A DNA stretch of 64,000 bases, taken from contig NZ_WJII01000004.1 in assembly GCF_009649635.1 (NCBI RefSeq), positions 216,830 through 280,829 on the forward strand, in the 5' to 3' direction. The translations under genes and the position numbers were made by a program. This DNA comes from Microbacterium sp. SYP-A9085. GTDB taxonomy: Bacteria; Actinomycetota; Actinomycetes; Actinomycetales; Microbacteriaceae. Under the pieces are notes generated by a model. It was not told where the DNA came from. It saw only the letters and a program-made list of their open reading frames with translations, and searched no databases. Below are positions 8,549 through 16,784 of the stretch, piece by piece; within the stretch, counting starts at the first letter, position 1, and every line of letters starts with the position of its first letter.

Positions 8549-8625
8549 TGGTTGCGGGGGCAGGATTTGAACCTACGACCTCTGGGTTATGAGCCCAGCG
8601 AGCTACCGAACTGCTCCACCCCGCG
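8549..8625 (-). tRNA. Initiator tRNA-fMet (CAT)
   Basis: The minus strand folds as a 77-nt tRNA with anticodon CAT. The 5' arm CGCGGGG pairs with CCCCGCA so that the first acceptor pair is a C-A mismatch (C1-A72), the hallmark of bacterial initiator tRNA. The anticodon stem ends in three consecutive G-C pairs (CTGGG with CCCAG), the second initiator hallmark. The T-arm carries GTTCAAATC and the 3' CCA is encoded. It lies 42 nt downstream of the UPF0182 gene on the same strand. Confidence 0.95.
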
Positions 8626-8635
8626 GCACATCACA

Positions 8636-8641
8636 AGCTTA
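8636..8641 (-). promoter_or_regulatory. Candidate tRNA promoter -10 box TAAGCT
   Basis: TAAGCT on the minus strand lies about 11 bases before the mature 5' end of the initiator tRNA. This would allow transcription separately from the UPF0182 gene. No convincing -35 was seen. Confidence 0.4.
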
Positions 8642-8667
8642 GCATGCCCGCGGGGTGGTGCCCGACC

Positions 8668-11577
8668 TCAGGGCTGCTGACCGGACAGCTGCAGCAGCTT
8701 GTCCAGGGCGTCCGTCAGGCGGGCATCGGCCTGCCCGTACGCGGCCCAGTCGCCCTTGCTCAGCGCCGCCTGCCGGTCCGTCATGGCCTGCTTGGCCTCC
8801 TGCAGCGCCGCCTGGAACGCGACCGACGTCCCGGTTCCGGTGCCGCCCTGGCCGGGCGTCGTGGTCTGCCCCGGCGTCGGCGTGGCCGTCGCGGTCGGGG
8901 TGACGTTCTCGTCACCGGTGGACGCTCCGGAGTCGCCGCCGAACAGGGTGTCCAGCGCGTCGCCCAGGGTGTCCTCGAACGCGACCTTGTCGCCGAACGC
9001 GACGAGCACCTTCTGCAGCGTGGGGAGCTTCGTCTGCCCGGACGACTGCACGAACACCGGCTGCACGTACAGCAGGCCGCCGCCGACCGGGACGGTCAGC
9101 AGGTTGCCCGGGAGAACCTGCGACTGCCCCTGCTTGAGCAGGTTGATGAACTGCGACACGCTCGGCTGCGCGTCGAAGTTGTTCTGCACGCGGCCGGGAC
9201 CGGGGACCGGGGTGTCGGCGCTGATCTCCAGCATCCGCAGCTTGCCGTAGTCCGCGGACTTCTCACCGGACGTGCTGCCGGCGTTCGAGTCCACGGCGAG
9301 GTAGCCCATCAGCACGTTGCGCGCGTCGCTGCCGGTGTTCGACTCCGGGATGAAGCTCGTGAACATCGAGTACTCGGGGTTCTTCTGCCCCGGCATCTTC
9401 ATCGTCAGGTAGTACGGCGGCTGCAGGCTGTCCGGGGTCTGCGGATCGTCAGGCGTTATCCACTTGTTGTCGCTGCGGTAGAACGACTGCGCGTCATCGA
9501 CGTGGTACGTGCCGAGCACGGACCGCTGCACCTTGAACAGGTCGGTGGGATACCGCACGTGGCTCATCAGCTCCCCGCTGATCGCCGACAGCGGCTTGAT
9601 CGTGGCGGGATACACCTTCTCCCACGTCTGCAGCACCGGGTCGGCCGCGTCCCACGCATAGAGCGTGACGTGACCGTCGTACGCGTCCACGGTGGCCTTC
9701 ACCGAGTTGCGGATGTAGTTGATGTTGTCCATCGTGATCGTCGGCGTCGTGTTGGACGCGTCCGCGGTCGCCTTGGACAGGCTCGTGGTGTGCGAGTACG
9801 GGTAGTCGGCGCTGGTCGTGTAGCCGTCCACGACCCACACGATGCGGCCGTCGACGACGGTGGGGTACGGGTCGCCGTCCAGCGTCAGGTACGGGGCCGC
9901 CTTCTTCACCCGCAGCTCCGGGTCACGGTCGTACAGGATCTGCGACTGGGCGTTGATGCTGTCCGAGAACAGGATCTGCTCGGACTGGAACTTCAGCGCG
10001 TACACGAGCCGGTTGAACCAGCTGCCGATGTTCGGGCCGCCGTCCCCGGTGAACGTCGTCTTCACCTCGTCGGCGCCCTCGGTGCCGGACAGGTAGTCCA
10101 GCTCGATCGGTGCGGCGCCGGCGGCGGCGCCGACGATCGAGTACTGCGGCGAGTGCTCGCCGAAGTAGACCCGCGGCTGGAAGTCCGAACCGAGGAATCC
10201 GGCGCTCGGGATGCCGCGCTCCAGGAACACCGGCATGCCGTCGTTCGTGCGGGCGTTACCCTTCGCGACCACCATCCCGTAGCCGTGCGTGTAGATCTGC
10301 GTCGTGTTCTGCCACGTCGCGTTCGCGCCGAGCGCGTTGAGGTTCAGGTCGCGCACCGACACCACGGTGTCCTGGGAGACGCCGTTCAGCTGGTAGCGGT
10401 CGACGTCCAGCGGGTTGTTGAACTGGTAGTAGGAGCGGTACTGCTCCAGCTGCTGCACGGTGGGGCCGATGATGGCCGGGTCCATGATCCGGATCTGGGC
10501 GGTGGTGGACGCGTCCGACAGCAGCTGCCCCTTCGTGGCATCCGTCTTCGCGGCGAAGTTCGTGGTCTCCAGGCCCGACAGCCCGTACGCCTGCTTCGTC
10601 GCGTCGATGTTGCGCTGGTAGTACATGGCCTCCAGGCTCAGCTGGTTGGGCTTGACCTGCACGACGTTCACGACCCACGGGTAGGCCATTCCGACGACGA
10701 TCGACGACACCACCAGCAGCGCTGTCGCTATCAGCGGGTAGCGCCAGTGGCCGATCACGGCGGTGACGAAGAACAGCACCGCCACGAGCGCGGCGATGAT
10801 CGCGAGGATCACCTGCCCGGGGATCACCGCGTTCGTCTCGGTGAAGCCGGGGCCGGTGATCAGGCCGTTCTCGGACACCATCGTCTTGTACCGGTCCAGC
10901 CACAGGCTCGCCGCCTGCAGCAGCAGGTAGACGCCGGCGAGCACCGCGAATTGGATGCGGGCCGCGCGCGAGATCCGCAGCTCGCGCTGCGCTATCCGCA
11001 CCGAACCGTACAGGTACGACACGACCGCGGAGACCAGCAGGCAGATCAGCAGCACCGCGGAGCTGAAGCCGAGCACGGAGCCGTAGAACGGCAGCGCGAA
11101 CATGTAGAACCCGGTGTCCAGGCCGAACTGCGGGTCGATGACCTTCGTGGTCACCCCGTTCAGCCACAGCGCGGTGGTCTCCCACTGGGTGGATGCCGCG
11201 AACCCGGCGAAGAATCCGAAGAAGATCGGGATGCCCCACATGGCCAGGCGCCGCAGCGGCTCGACGACCTCCTGGTAGCGGTCCAGCTGCGAGCTCAGCC
11301 GTGCGTACACCGGACGCAGCCGGTACGCGAGCTGGATGCACAGCCACACCGGCAGCGCCATGCCGACGAAGCCGATGGCGAACATGCCGATCCGCGCGAG
11401 CCATTGCGTGACCAGGACCCGGGAGAACCCGAGCTGGTCGTACCAGAGCCAGTCGGCGTACAGGTTCGCGAAGACGAAGAACGCCACCACGAAGGCCGCG
11501 ATGATGACGAGCGAGATGGCGATGACGCGGCGGGAACGGTGAGGCGTGGCCGGCGGCGGCGCAGGAGTCGTGGTCAC
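8668..11577 (-). CDS. UPF0182 family large membrane protein
   Basis: The 969-aa protein has about seven hydrophobic helices in its first 310 residues, beginning at about residue 15 (RRVIAISLVIIAAFVVAFFVFANLY shows the first one in part). A large extracytoplasmic region of about 600 residues follows, with many Trp, Tyr and Asp residues and segments such as YTHGYGMVVAKGNA. The C-terminal 100 residues are Thr/Pro/Gly-rich and then helical. This architecture and length match UPF0182, a family of unknown function conserved across Actinomycetota (Rv3193c in M. tuberculosis, from memory). The start is GTG 11577, preceded six bases upstream by TAGGAT. The PDZ-Lon protease upstream is on the same strand, as in mycobacteria, so a joint envelope role is plausible but unproven. 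Confidence 0.92.
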   Translation of the reverse strand: MTTTPAPPPATPHRSRRVIAISLVIIAAFVVAFFVFANLYADWLWYDQLGFSRVLVTQWLARIGMFAIGFVGMALPVWLCIQLAYRLRPVYARLSSQLDRYQEVVEPLRRLAMWGIPIFFGFFAGFAASTQWETTALWLNGVTTKVIDPQFGLDTGFYMFALPFYGSVLGFSSAVLLICLLVSAVVSYLYGSVRIAQRELRISRAARIQFAVLAGVYLLLQAASLWLDRYKTMVSENGLITGPGFTETNAVIPGQVILAIIAALVAVLFFVTAVIGHWRYPLIATALLVVSSIVVGMAYPWVVNVVQVKPNQLSLEAMYYQRNIDATKQAYGLSGLETTNFAAKTDATKGQLLSDASTTAQIRIMDPAIIGPTVQQLEQYRSYYQFNNPLDVDRYQLNGVSQDTVVSVRDLNLNALGANATWQNTTQIYTHGYGMVVAKGNARTNDGMPVFLERGIPSAGFLGSDFQPRVYFGEHSPQYSIVGAAAGAAPIELDYLSGTEGADEVKTTFTGDGGPNIGSWFNRLVYALKFQSEQILFSDSINAQSQILYDRDPELRVKKAAPYLTLDGDPYPTVVDGRIVWVVDGYTTSADYPYSHTTSLSKATADASNTTPTITMDNINYIRNSVKATVDAYDGHVTLYAWDAADPVLQTWEKVYPATIKPLSAISGELMSHVRYPTDLFKVQRSVLGTYHVDDAQSFYRSDNKWITPDDPQTPDSLQPPYYLTMKMPGQKNPEYSMFTSFIPESNTGSDARNVLMGYLAVDSNAGSTSGEKSADYGKLRMLEISADTPVPGPGRVQNNFDAQPSVSQFINLLKQGQSQVLPGNLLTVPVGGGLLYVQPVFVQSSGQTKLPTLQKVLVAFGDKVAFEDTLGDALDTLFGGDSGASTGDENVTPTATATPTPGQTTTPGQGGTGTGTSVAFQAALQEAKQAMTDRQAALSKGDWAAYGQADARLTDALDKLLQLSGQQP

Positions 11578-11583
11578 CCCTTC

Positions 11584-11589
11584 ATCCTA
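11584..11589 (-). promoter_or_regulatory. -10 box TAGGAT of a leaderless promoter for UPF0182
   Basis: TAGGAT ends six bases before GTG 11577 on the minus strand. The intervening GAAGGG could also act as a weak ribosome-binding site if initiation occurs upstream. Confidence 0.5.
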
Positions 11590-11591
11590 TG

Positions 11592-11616
11592 CGCGGCGGC
11601 GCATCGGGCCGCCGCG
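11592..11616 (-). terminator. GC-rich stem-loop after the PDZ-Lon gene
   Basis: Nine base pairs (11592-11600 with 11608-11616) enclose a 7-nt loop, starting four bases after the PDZ-Lon stop in the minus direction. It lacks a T tract. It separates that gene from the UPF0182 promoter. Confidence 0.45.
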
Positions 11617-11619
11617 GCG

Positions 11620-12744
11620 TCAGGATCCGCTGCAGGTGGGGAGTGCGTCGACGTCGCCGCCGTCATCCAGTGTCTGCAGGGCCTTCAGCGAGTCGTCGAG
11701 CGTGGTCACCGCGAACACCCGCAGTCCCGCCGGGACGTGCCCCGCGACCTCATCGCAATTCGACCTCGGCGCCAGGAAATAGCGGGCACCGGCATCCTTC
11801 GCCCCATACAGCTTCTGACGGATGCCGCCGATCGGGCCCACCGAGCCGGCCGCGTCGATGGTGCCGGTGCCGGCGACGTTCCGTCCGCCGGTGAGGCTGC
11901 CGGGAGTGAGAGTGTCGATGATCCCGAGCGCGAACATCATCCCCGCCGACGGGCCGCCCACGTTGTCCAGCTGGATCGTCACGTCGATCGGGAAGTCGAA
12001 GTCGGTGACGAGCGTGACCCCGATCAGCCACTGGGTCTTGCCGTCCACGGTGGCCTGGCGCGGCGTCACCGAGACGGCCTCCCGCCGCCCCTCGCGCCGT
12101 ATCAGCAGCGACACCGGGCTGCCCGCCGCCCGCGCCACGATGCTCCGCAGTGCCGTGGCATCCGCGATGGCGGTGCCGTTGGCCTCGAGGATCACGTCGC
12201 CGGTGCGCAGGATCCCCTGCGCGGCGGAATCCGTGACCAGCGAGTACACCGTGACCAGCGGCGTGACCGCGTAGCCGAGGTGCCGCAGCGCCGCCGCCGT
12301 GGCCTCCTTCTGTGAGTCGACCATCATCTCCGCGGACTCCTGGTCGCGCTGCGTGGAGCTCTGCCCCTGCGGGAACACCGCGTCGATCGGCAGCACGGCG
12401 CGCGACGGATCGAACCACGCGGCGGCCAGCTCGAGCCACGACGGGGTGCGCTCGCGGTTGCCGACCACCTGCACAGTGAGCAGGTCCAGGCGACCCTGCG
12501 CCGGGTAGGTCGGCGTGTCCTTCACGCTGATCAGCGGCACCTGGCGTCCGTCGGCGTTCGCCGCGGACCCGAGGGTGTCGAACACCGGCCCGGGCCGCTG
12601 GATGACGTACGCGGTGGGCAGGAACGTGAGCGCCAGCAGCACCACCAGCGCGACCGTCAGCGACCACACGCCGAACGTCACGCCGGGGCGGCGGGGACGG
12701 GGCGGCGCCGGGGCGATCGTGACGTTCTCGTCGAACAGCGCCAC
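11620..12744 (-). CDS. PDZ-Lon membrane protease (YlbL family, S16 peptidase-like)
   Basis: The 374-aa protein has a short cytosolic N-terminus, a transmembrane helix at about 26-46, a PDZ-like domain around 150-225, and a C-terminal Lon-type S16 protease domain. The Lon catalytic Ser is in NVGGPSAGMM and the catalytic Lys in GGIRQKLYGAKDAG, so the dyad is intact. This is the YlbL architecture, placed outside the membrane. The start is GTG 12744 with AAGGTCACC upstream; a longer in-frame extension through the divergent intergenic region was rejected. The gene faces the DUF2342 gene divergently and precedes UPF0182, as in Rv3194c-Rv3193c (from memory). Confidence 0.9.
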   Translation of the reverse strand: MALFDENVTIAPAPPRPRRPGVTFGVWSLTVALVVLLALTFLPTAYVIQRPGPVFDTLGSAANADGRQVPLISVKDTPTYPAQGRLDLLTVQVVGNRERTPSWLELAAAWFDPSRAVLPIDAVFPQGQSSTQRDQESAEMMVDSQKEATAAALRHLGYAVTPLVTVYSLVTDSAAQGILRTGDVILEANGTAIADATALRSIVARAAGSPVSLLIRREGRREAVSVTPRQATVDGKTQWLIGVTLVTDFDFPIDVTIQLDNVGGPSAGMMFALGIIDTLTPGSLTGGRNVAGTGTIDAAGSVGPIGGIRQKLYGAKDAGARYFLAPRSNCDEVAGHVPAGLRVFAVTTLDDSLKALQTLDDGGDVDALPTCSGS

Positions 12745-12825
12745 AGGTGACCTTCCGCGTCGTGTCGTTCGCGACCGGCGTACGGCGGGGGCGCCACGGT
12801 CGGGGATCGGTGCGATCCGTGCGAC

Positions 12826-12831
12826 TAGCGT
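12826..12831 (+). promoter_or_regulatory. Candidate -10 box TAGCGT for the DUF2342 gene
   Basis: TAGCGT lies in the 125-bp divergent region and predicts a leader of about 32 nt before GTG 12870. The leader contains the purine-rich GAAAGGCGG. Confidence 0.4.
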
Positions 12832-12869
12832 AGAACCACACCCGGACCCCGCGCTGAAAGGCGGCTGAA

Positions 12870-14282
12870 GTGGCAGACGAGGACCGCAGCCCCGAGGACG
12901 ATTTCCAGGAGCTGATGCGGCAGCTGTTCGGCGGCCAGGACGGCTCCGTCGATCCGGAGCAGCTCGAGCAGCTGCGTGCGCTGGGCGTGGATCCCGCGAT
13001 GATGCAGAACATGATGCGGCAGCTGCAGTCCGCGTTCCGCGGCACCCCCGAAGGCGGCATCTCGTGGGACGTCGCGAAGCAGCAGGCGCTGCACATCGCC
13101 AACCAGAGCGATCTCGGCGTGACCGGCGGGCAGCGCACCGGCTTCGACCAGGCGTTCGCGCTGGCCACGCTCTGGCTCGGGGAGGCCACGACGATCTCGG
13201 ACCTGCCCACCCCGCCGCAGGCCGTCTCGCGCGGCGGCTGGGTCGAGGCCACCATGCCGGTATGGCAGGAGCTGGCGGAGCCGGTGGCCACCAGCATCGC
13301 GGACGCGCTGACCGACGCCATGCGCACGCAGGCACCGGCGGAGATGCAGTCGCTGATCCAGGGCGCCGGCCGCGTCATGCGCACCATCGGCGGCGGCCTG
13401 TTCGCGACCCAGCTGGGCCAGGTGATCGGCCGCCTCTCACTCGAGGTGGTCGCCGGGGGCGACGTGGGCATCCCGCTCATGCCCGCCGGAAGCGCGGCGA
13501 TCCTGCCGCAGAACTTCGCCGACTTCGGCCGCGACCTCGAGGTGCCCGAAGACCAGCTGGCGCTGTACCTGGCGACCCGGGAGCTCGCGCATGCGCGACT
13601 GTTCCGGCACGCCCGGTGGCTGCGGCTGCACGTGATAGCGCAGATCACGGAATTCGCCCGCGGCGTGCATGTGGACACGAGCGCGCTGGAGGACCTCGCG
13701 TCGCGCTTCGACCCCGCCAATCCCGGTGAGCTGCGCGACGCGCTGCAGAGCGGCGCGCTGCTGCCGCCGCGCACCGACGCGCAGGCGGCGGCGCTGGACC
13801 GCCTGGAGAACCTGCTCGCGCTGATCGAGGGCTGGGTGGATGTCGTCACCGCCGACGCCACCGGGCGGCTGCCCTCTGCGGCACGCGTGGCCGAGGCCGT
13901 GCGCCGACGCCGCGCCGTGGGCGGACCCGCCGAGAAGGCGCTGGGCACCCTCGTCGGGCTGGAGCTGCGCCCGCGGCGGATGCGGGAGGCGGCGGCGATG
14001 TGGCGGGCGGTGACGGACGCCGTCGGCGTCGCGGCCCGCGACGCCCTGTGGGACTACCCGGACCTCGTGCCGGGGGGCTCCGACATCGACGACCCGAGCG
14101 CGCTGATAGCCCGGCTGCAGGCCCGGGCGCGGGGCGAGCAGGCCCCGCGCGACGAGATCGACGACGCTTTCGACGCGCTGCTGCGCGGCGAGGTCCCGCC
14201 ACTGGCCGGCGACGCGCATCCCGACGGCGACGAGGACGGCAGCGCCGCCGGCGAGCCGCCGCACGGACCGCATCCGGTCTGA
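12870..14282 (+). CDS. DUF2342 / zinc-dependent metalloprotease-fold family protein
   Basis: The 470-aa protein fits the actinobacterial DUF2342 family, also annotated as putative hydrolase or coenzyme F420 biosynthesis-associated. The N-terminal 30 residues are acidic and Gln-rich (FQELMRQLFGG). The diagnostic helix reads ATRELAHARLFRHARWLR, where a classic HExxH zinc site would lie in zincins; here it is ELAHARLF, the form of the subfamily without a canonical HExxH. Whether it is an active protease is therefore doubtful. The C-terminus is a disordered Asp/Gly/His-rich tail. The ThiF-like gene follows after 95 bases on the same strand, as in Rv3195-Rv3196. Confidence 0.85.
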   Translation: MADEDRSPEDDFQELMRQLFGGQDGSVDPEQLEQLRALGVDPAMMQNMMRQLQSAFRGTPEGGISWDVAKQQALHIANQSDLGVTGGQRTGFDQAFALATLWLGEATTISDLPTPPQAVSRGGWVEATMPVWQELAEPVATSIADALTDAMRTQAPAEMQSLIQGAGRVMRTIGGGLFATQLGQVIGRLSLEVVAGGDVGIPLMPAGSAAILPQNFADFGRDLEVPEDQLALYLATRELAHARLFRHARWLRLHVIAQITEFARGVHVDTSALEDLASRFDPANPGELRDALQSGALLPPRTDAQAAALDRLENLLALIEGWVDVVTADATGRLPSAARVAEAVRRRRAVGGPAEKALGTLVGLELRPRRMREAAAMWRAVTDAVGVAARDALWDYPDLVPGGSDIDDPSALIARLQARARGEQAPRDEIDDAFDALLRGEVPPLAGDAHPDGDEDGSAAGEPPHGPHPV

Positions 14283-14377
14283 CACCGGCGCCTCCCCAAC
14301 CGGGGCCTGATTGTCTCTCGCGTCGCGGCGCTGTGGAAAACCGCGACACGCCGCACGCGCGCGCGCAGAATCGGCTC

Positions 14378-15217
14378 ATGCTTCTCCTGGATCCCGCGCA
14401 GCCGCCGCTGTGGCGCTCCCCCGACGTCCTGCAGTTCGGGGTGGACCGGGTCGCCGAGGTTCACGACCCGACGATCTGGCAGCAGCGCATGCTCGTCGAG
14501 CTGGAGCGAGGCGTGCCCGAGCCGGCCGTCGAGCCGCTGGCGATAGCCCTGGGCGGCACGCGCGCCGACGCGGACGCGCTGCTGGCGCAGCTGCGCCCGG
14601 TGCTGCTGCCGCCGGCTGCGCCGCACCTGCCCACCGTGCAGGTGCGGGTGGCCGTGGGCGCCCCGCCCGGTGCCGGCGAGCGGATCGTCGACGCGCTCGC
14701 CGGCGCGGGCCTGCACGCCGGCCCGGCGGCCGACGGCGCCGACGTCGTGGTCGTGGTCAGCGCGCACGTCACCTCGCCGGTGGACGCGGCCGCCCTGATG
14801 CGCGATGACATCCTGCACCTGCCGGTCGTGTTCACGGGCCGGGGCGCGACGGTCGGGCCGCTCGTGCAGCCGGGCCGCACTGCGTGCCTGATGTGCGTGG
14901 AGGCCGAGCGCACGGACGCGGATCCCGCGTGGCCGACCCTGGCCGCGCAGCTGCTGCACCGCACCGGTCCCCCGGTGCCGGACGCGCTCGCGCTGGAGGC
15001 GGGCCTTGTCGCGGGGCAGCTGATCAGCGGACGCGACCGGACCGCGTGGGCCTCCCGGTCGCTGCAGCTGACGGCCGGCTCCGCGCGACGGACGTGGCGC
15101 GTGCATCGACCGCATGCAGCGTGCGGGTGCCGATCTCCGCAAGGAAACGCGACGGCGACCGGTCGCCGCGGGAACCCCGCGACCACGACACCGACAGCGT
15201 CCGCGCGGCGCGCGTGA
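14378..15217 (+). CDS. ThiF-like / cyclodehydratase-domain protein
   Basis: The 279-aa product resembles the partial ThiF/E1-like domain found in TOMM cyclodehydratase partners. It has a paired zinc site, Cys170/Cys173 in GRTACLMCVEAER and Cys249/Cys251 in HAACGC, and the strand-rich region ADVVVVVSAHVTSPVDAAAL. A clear nucleotide-binding GxGxxG is missing, so adenylation activity is doubtful and a structural zinc-domain role is possible. No precursor peptide or YcaO protein is nearby. Start ATG 14378 begins the conserved region. Its last 194 bp overlap the C-terminal coding region of uvrD2 on the other strand. The residues after Cys251 are Thr/Arg-rich and look unconserved. Confidence 0.75.
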   Translation: MLLLDPAQPPLWRSPDVLQFGVDRVAEVHDPTIWQQRMLVELERGVPEPAVEPLAIALGGTRADADALLAQLRPVLLPPAAPHLPTVQVRVAVGAPPGAGERIVDALAGAGLHAGPAADGADVVVVVSAHVTSPVDAAALMRDDILHLPVVFTGRGATVGPLVQPGRTACLMCVEAERTDADPAWPTLAAQLLHRTGPPVPDALALEAGLVAGQLISGRDRTAWASRSLQLTAGSARRTWRVHRPHAACGCRSPQGNATATGRRGNPATTTPTASARRA

Positions 15218-16784
15218 CCCCGACGTACGCGAGGCGACGCTCCTCGTCGACCTCGTCGAAGGTGCCCGCGTAGGAGATGGGCAGCAGACCCTCCGCGAGC
15301 CCCACGAGGTGCACGTGCTCCCACTCCAGGCCCTTCGCCGCGTGCAGGGTGGACAGCGTGACGGTGCGCATCGCCGGTTCGTGCTGGTCCTTGGCGCGGG
15401 CTATCAGCTGGTCGGTGAACACGCGCAGCGTCGTGTGCGCGGGCGCCTCCTCGGCCAGCCGCAGCAGCGCCCGCCGTGCCTCCCACGCGTCCCGCACGGC
15501 ACCACCGGCCGGCGGCGGCTCCTCGGTCAGGCCCAGTGAGCGCAGCACGTCGCGCACACTGTCCACGAACCCCGAGGACATCGGCGCGACGGACGCGCCG
15601 CGCAGCGCGAGCACCGCCTGCCGCACCTCCGGCAGGTCGAAGAACCGGCGCCCGCCCAGCACGGTGGCGGGGATCCCCTCGGCGGCCAGGGCGCCCAGGA
15701 GCTCGGCCGACTGCATGTGCGCGCGGTAGAGCACCGCGATGGTGCGCGGATCGGCGCCCGCCCGCAGCTGCGCCGCTATCGCCCCGGCCACTCCGCGGGC
15801 TTCGGCCGCGTCGTCGGGGTACGCCGTCACCTGCGGCACCGGCCGCTCGCCTCCGCCGGCACCCGCGGCGCTCAGGCGCAGCGCGCCCGGCCGTCCCCGC
15901 ATCAGCTCGTTGGCCACCTCGAGGATCTCCGGGGCGCACCGGTAGCTGGTCTGCAGCCGCACGACGCGGGCATCCGGGTACCTCTTGTCGAAGTCCAGCA
16001 GGTAGGACGGGTCCGCCCCCGCGAACGAGTACACCGTCTGGCTGGCGTCCCCGACCACGCACAGGTCGCGCCGGTCACCGAGCCAGAGCTCCAGCAGGCG
16101 ATGCTGCAGCGGTGAGACATCCTGGAACTCGTCGACCGTGAAGTGCCGGTACTGCTCGCGCACGGCCTGGACCACGCGCGGCTCTGCCTCCAGCATTCCG
16201 GCGCAGGCCAGCAGCACGTCCTCGAAATCCAGCTGGCGGCGCTCGTCCTTGAGCTTCTCGTACGCGCGCTGCAGGTCGGCGACGCGGTCGGCGCCCAGGC
16301 GCCCCACCCCGCCGGGCCGGTCGGCCGCGTACGTCTCGATCGAGCGCATGGTGACCTTGCGCCATTCGATCGACGCGGCGACATCCCGCAGCGTGGGAGT
16401 GTCCAGGTCCAGTCCGATGCCGTCGGCGGCATGCGCGAGAAGGCGCACCTTGTTGTCGACGATGGCGGGGGCGGAATCCCGCGCGACCGTGGGCCAGAAG
16501 AAGTTCAGCTGTGCGAGCGCGGCGGCGTGGAACGTGCGCGCGGCGACGCCCTCGACACCCAGCGCGCGGAGCCTGCCCCGCATCTGACCGGCGGCCTTCG
16601 TCGTGAATGTGACCGCCATGACCCGGCCCGGCGAGTATGCCCCGGTGTCCACGCCGTGCGCGATCCGGTGCGTGATCACCCGGGTCTTGCCGGCGCCGGC
16701 GCCCGCGAGCACGCACACCGGTCCGCGCAGCGCGGTGGCCGCTTCCCGCTGCTGCTCGTCGAGGCTGTCCAGCGGGGCGCTCAC
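15024..16784 (-). CDS. uvrD2: UvrD2-like superfamily 1 DNA helicase, truncated C-terminus
   Basis: The 586-aa protein is a 3'-5' SF1A helicase. Motif I is AGAGAGKT at 27-34, motif II VDEFQDVSPLQ near 215, motif III GDASQTVYSFAGA, motif IV SYRCAPEI, motif V TLHAAKGLEWEHV and motif VI VGVTRAARTLSVSWS. Mycobacterial UvrD2 is about 700 aa with a Cys-rich linker and an HRDC domain; neither is present here. The last ~45 residues, after SRFLAEIGTR, are Arg/Ser/Thr-rich and are read antisense through the ThiF-like gene. GTG 16784 overlaps the nudC stop (GTGA), so the start is firm and the two genes are coupled. It probably acts in DNA repair and replication-fork maintenance. Confidence 0.9.
   Translation of the reverse strand: MSAPLDSLDEQQREAATALRGPVCVLAGAGAGKTRVITHRIAHGVDTGAYSPGRVMAVTFTTKAAGQMRGRLRALGVEGVAARTFHAAALAQLNFFWPTVARDSAPAIVDNKVRLLAHAADGIGLDLDTPTLRDVAASIEWRKVTMRSIETYAADRPGGVGRLGADRVADLQRAYEKLKDERRQLDFEDVLLACAGMLEAEPRVVQAVREQYRHFTVDEFQDVSPLQHRLLELWLGDRRDLCVVGDASQTVYSFAGADPSYLLDFDKRYPDARVVRLQTSYRCAPEILEVANELMRGRPGALRLSAAGAGGGERPVPQVTAYPDDAAEARGVAGAIAAQLRAGADPRTIAVLYRAHMQSAELLGALAAEGIPATVLGGRRFFDLPEVRQAVLALRGASVAPMSSGFVDSVRDVLRSLGLTEEPPPAGGAVRDAWEARRALLRLAEEAPAHTTLRVFTDQLIARAKDQHEPAMRTVTLSTLHAAKGLEWEHVHLVGLAEGLLPISYAGTFDEVDEERRLAYVGVTRAARTLSVSWSRGSRGDRSPSRFLAEIGTRTLHAVDARATSVARSRPSAAATGRPTRSGRVR

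Noticed and set aside
8644..12315. A very long open frame on the plus strand (over 1,200 codons) opposite UPF0182
   Set aside because: It is antisense to a clearly conserved membrane protein and PDZ-Lon gene. Its translation is Arg/Gly/Val-rich without domains, as expected from high-GC third-position bias.
14378..15217. A TOMM/bacteriocin biosynthesis cluster
   Set aside because: The ThiF-like protein stands alone; there is no YcaO, dehydrogenase, transporter or precursor gene in the neighbourhood.
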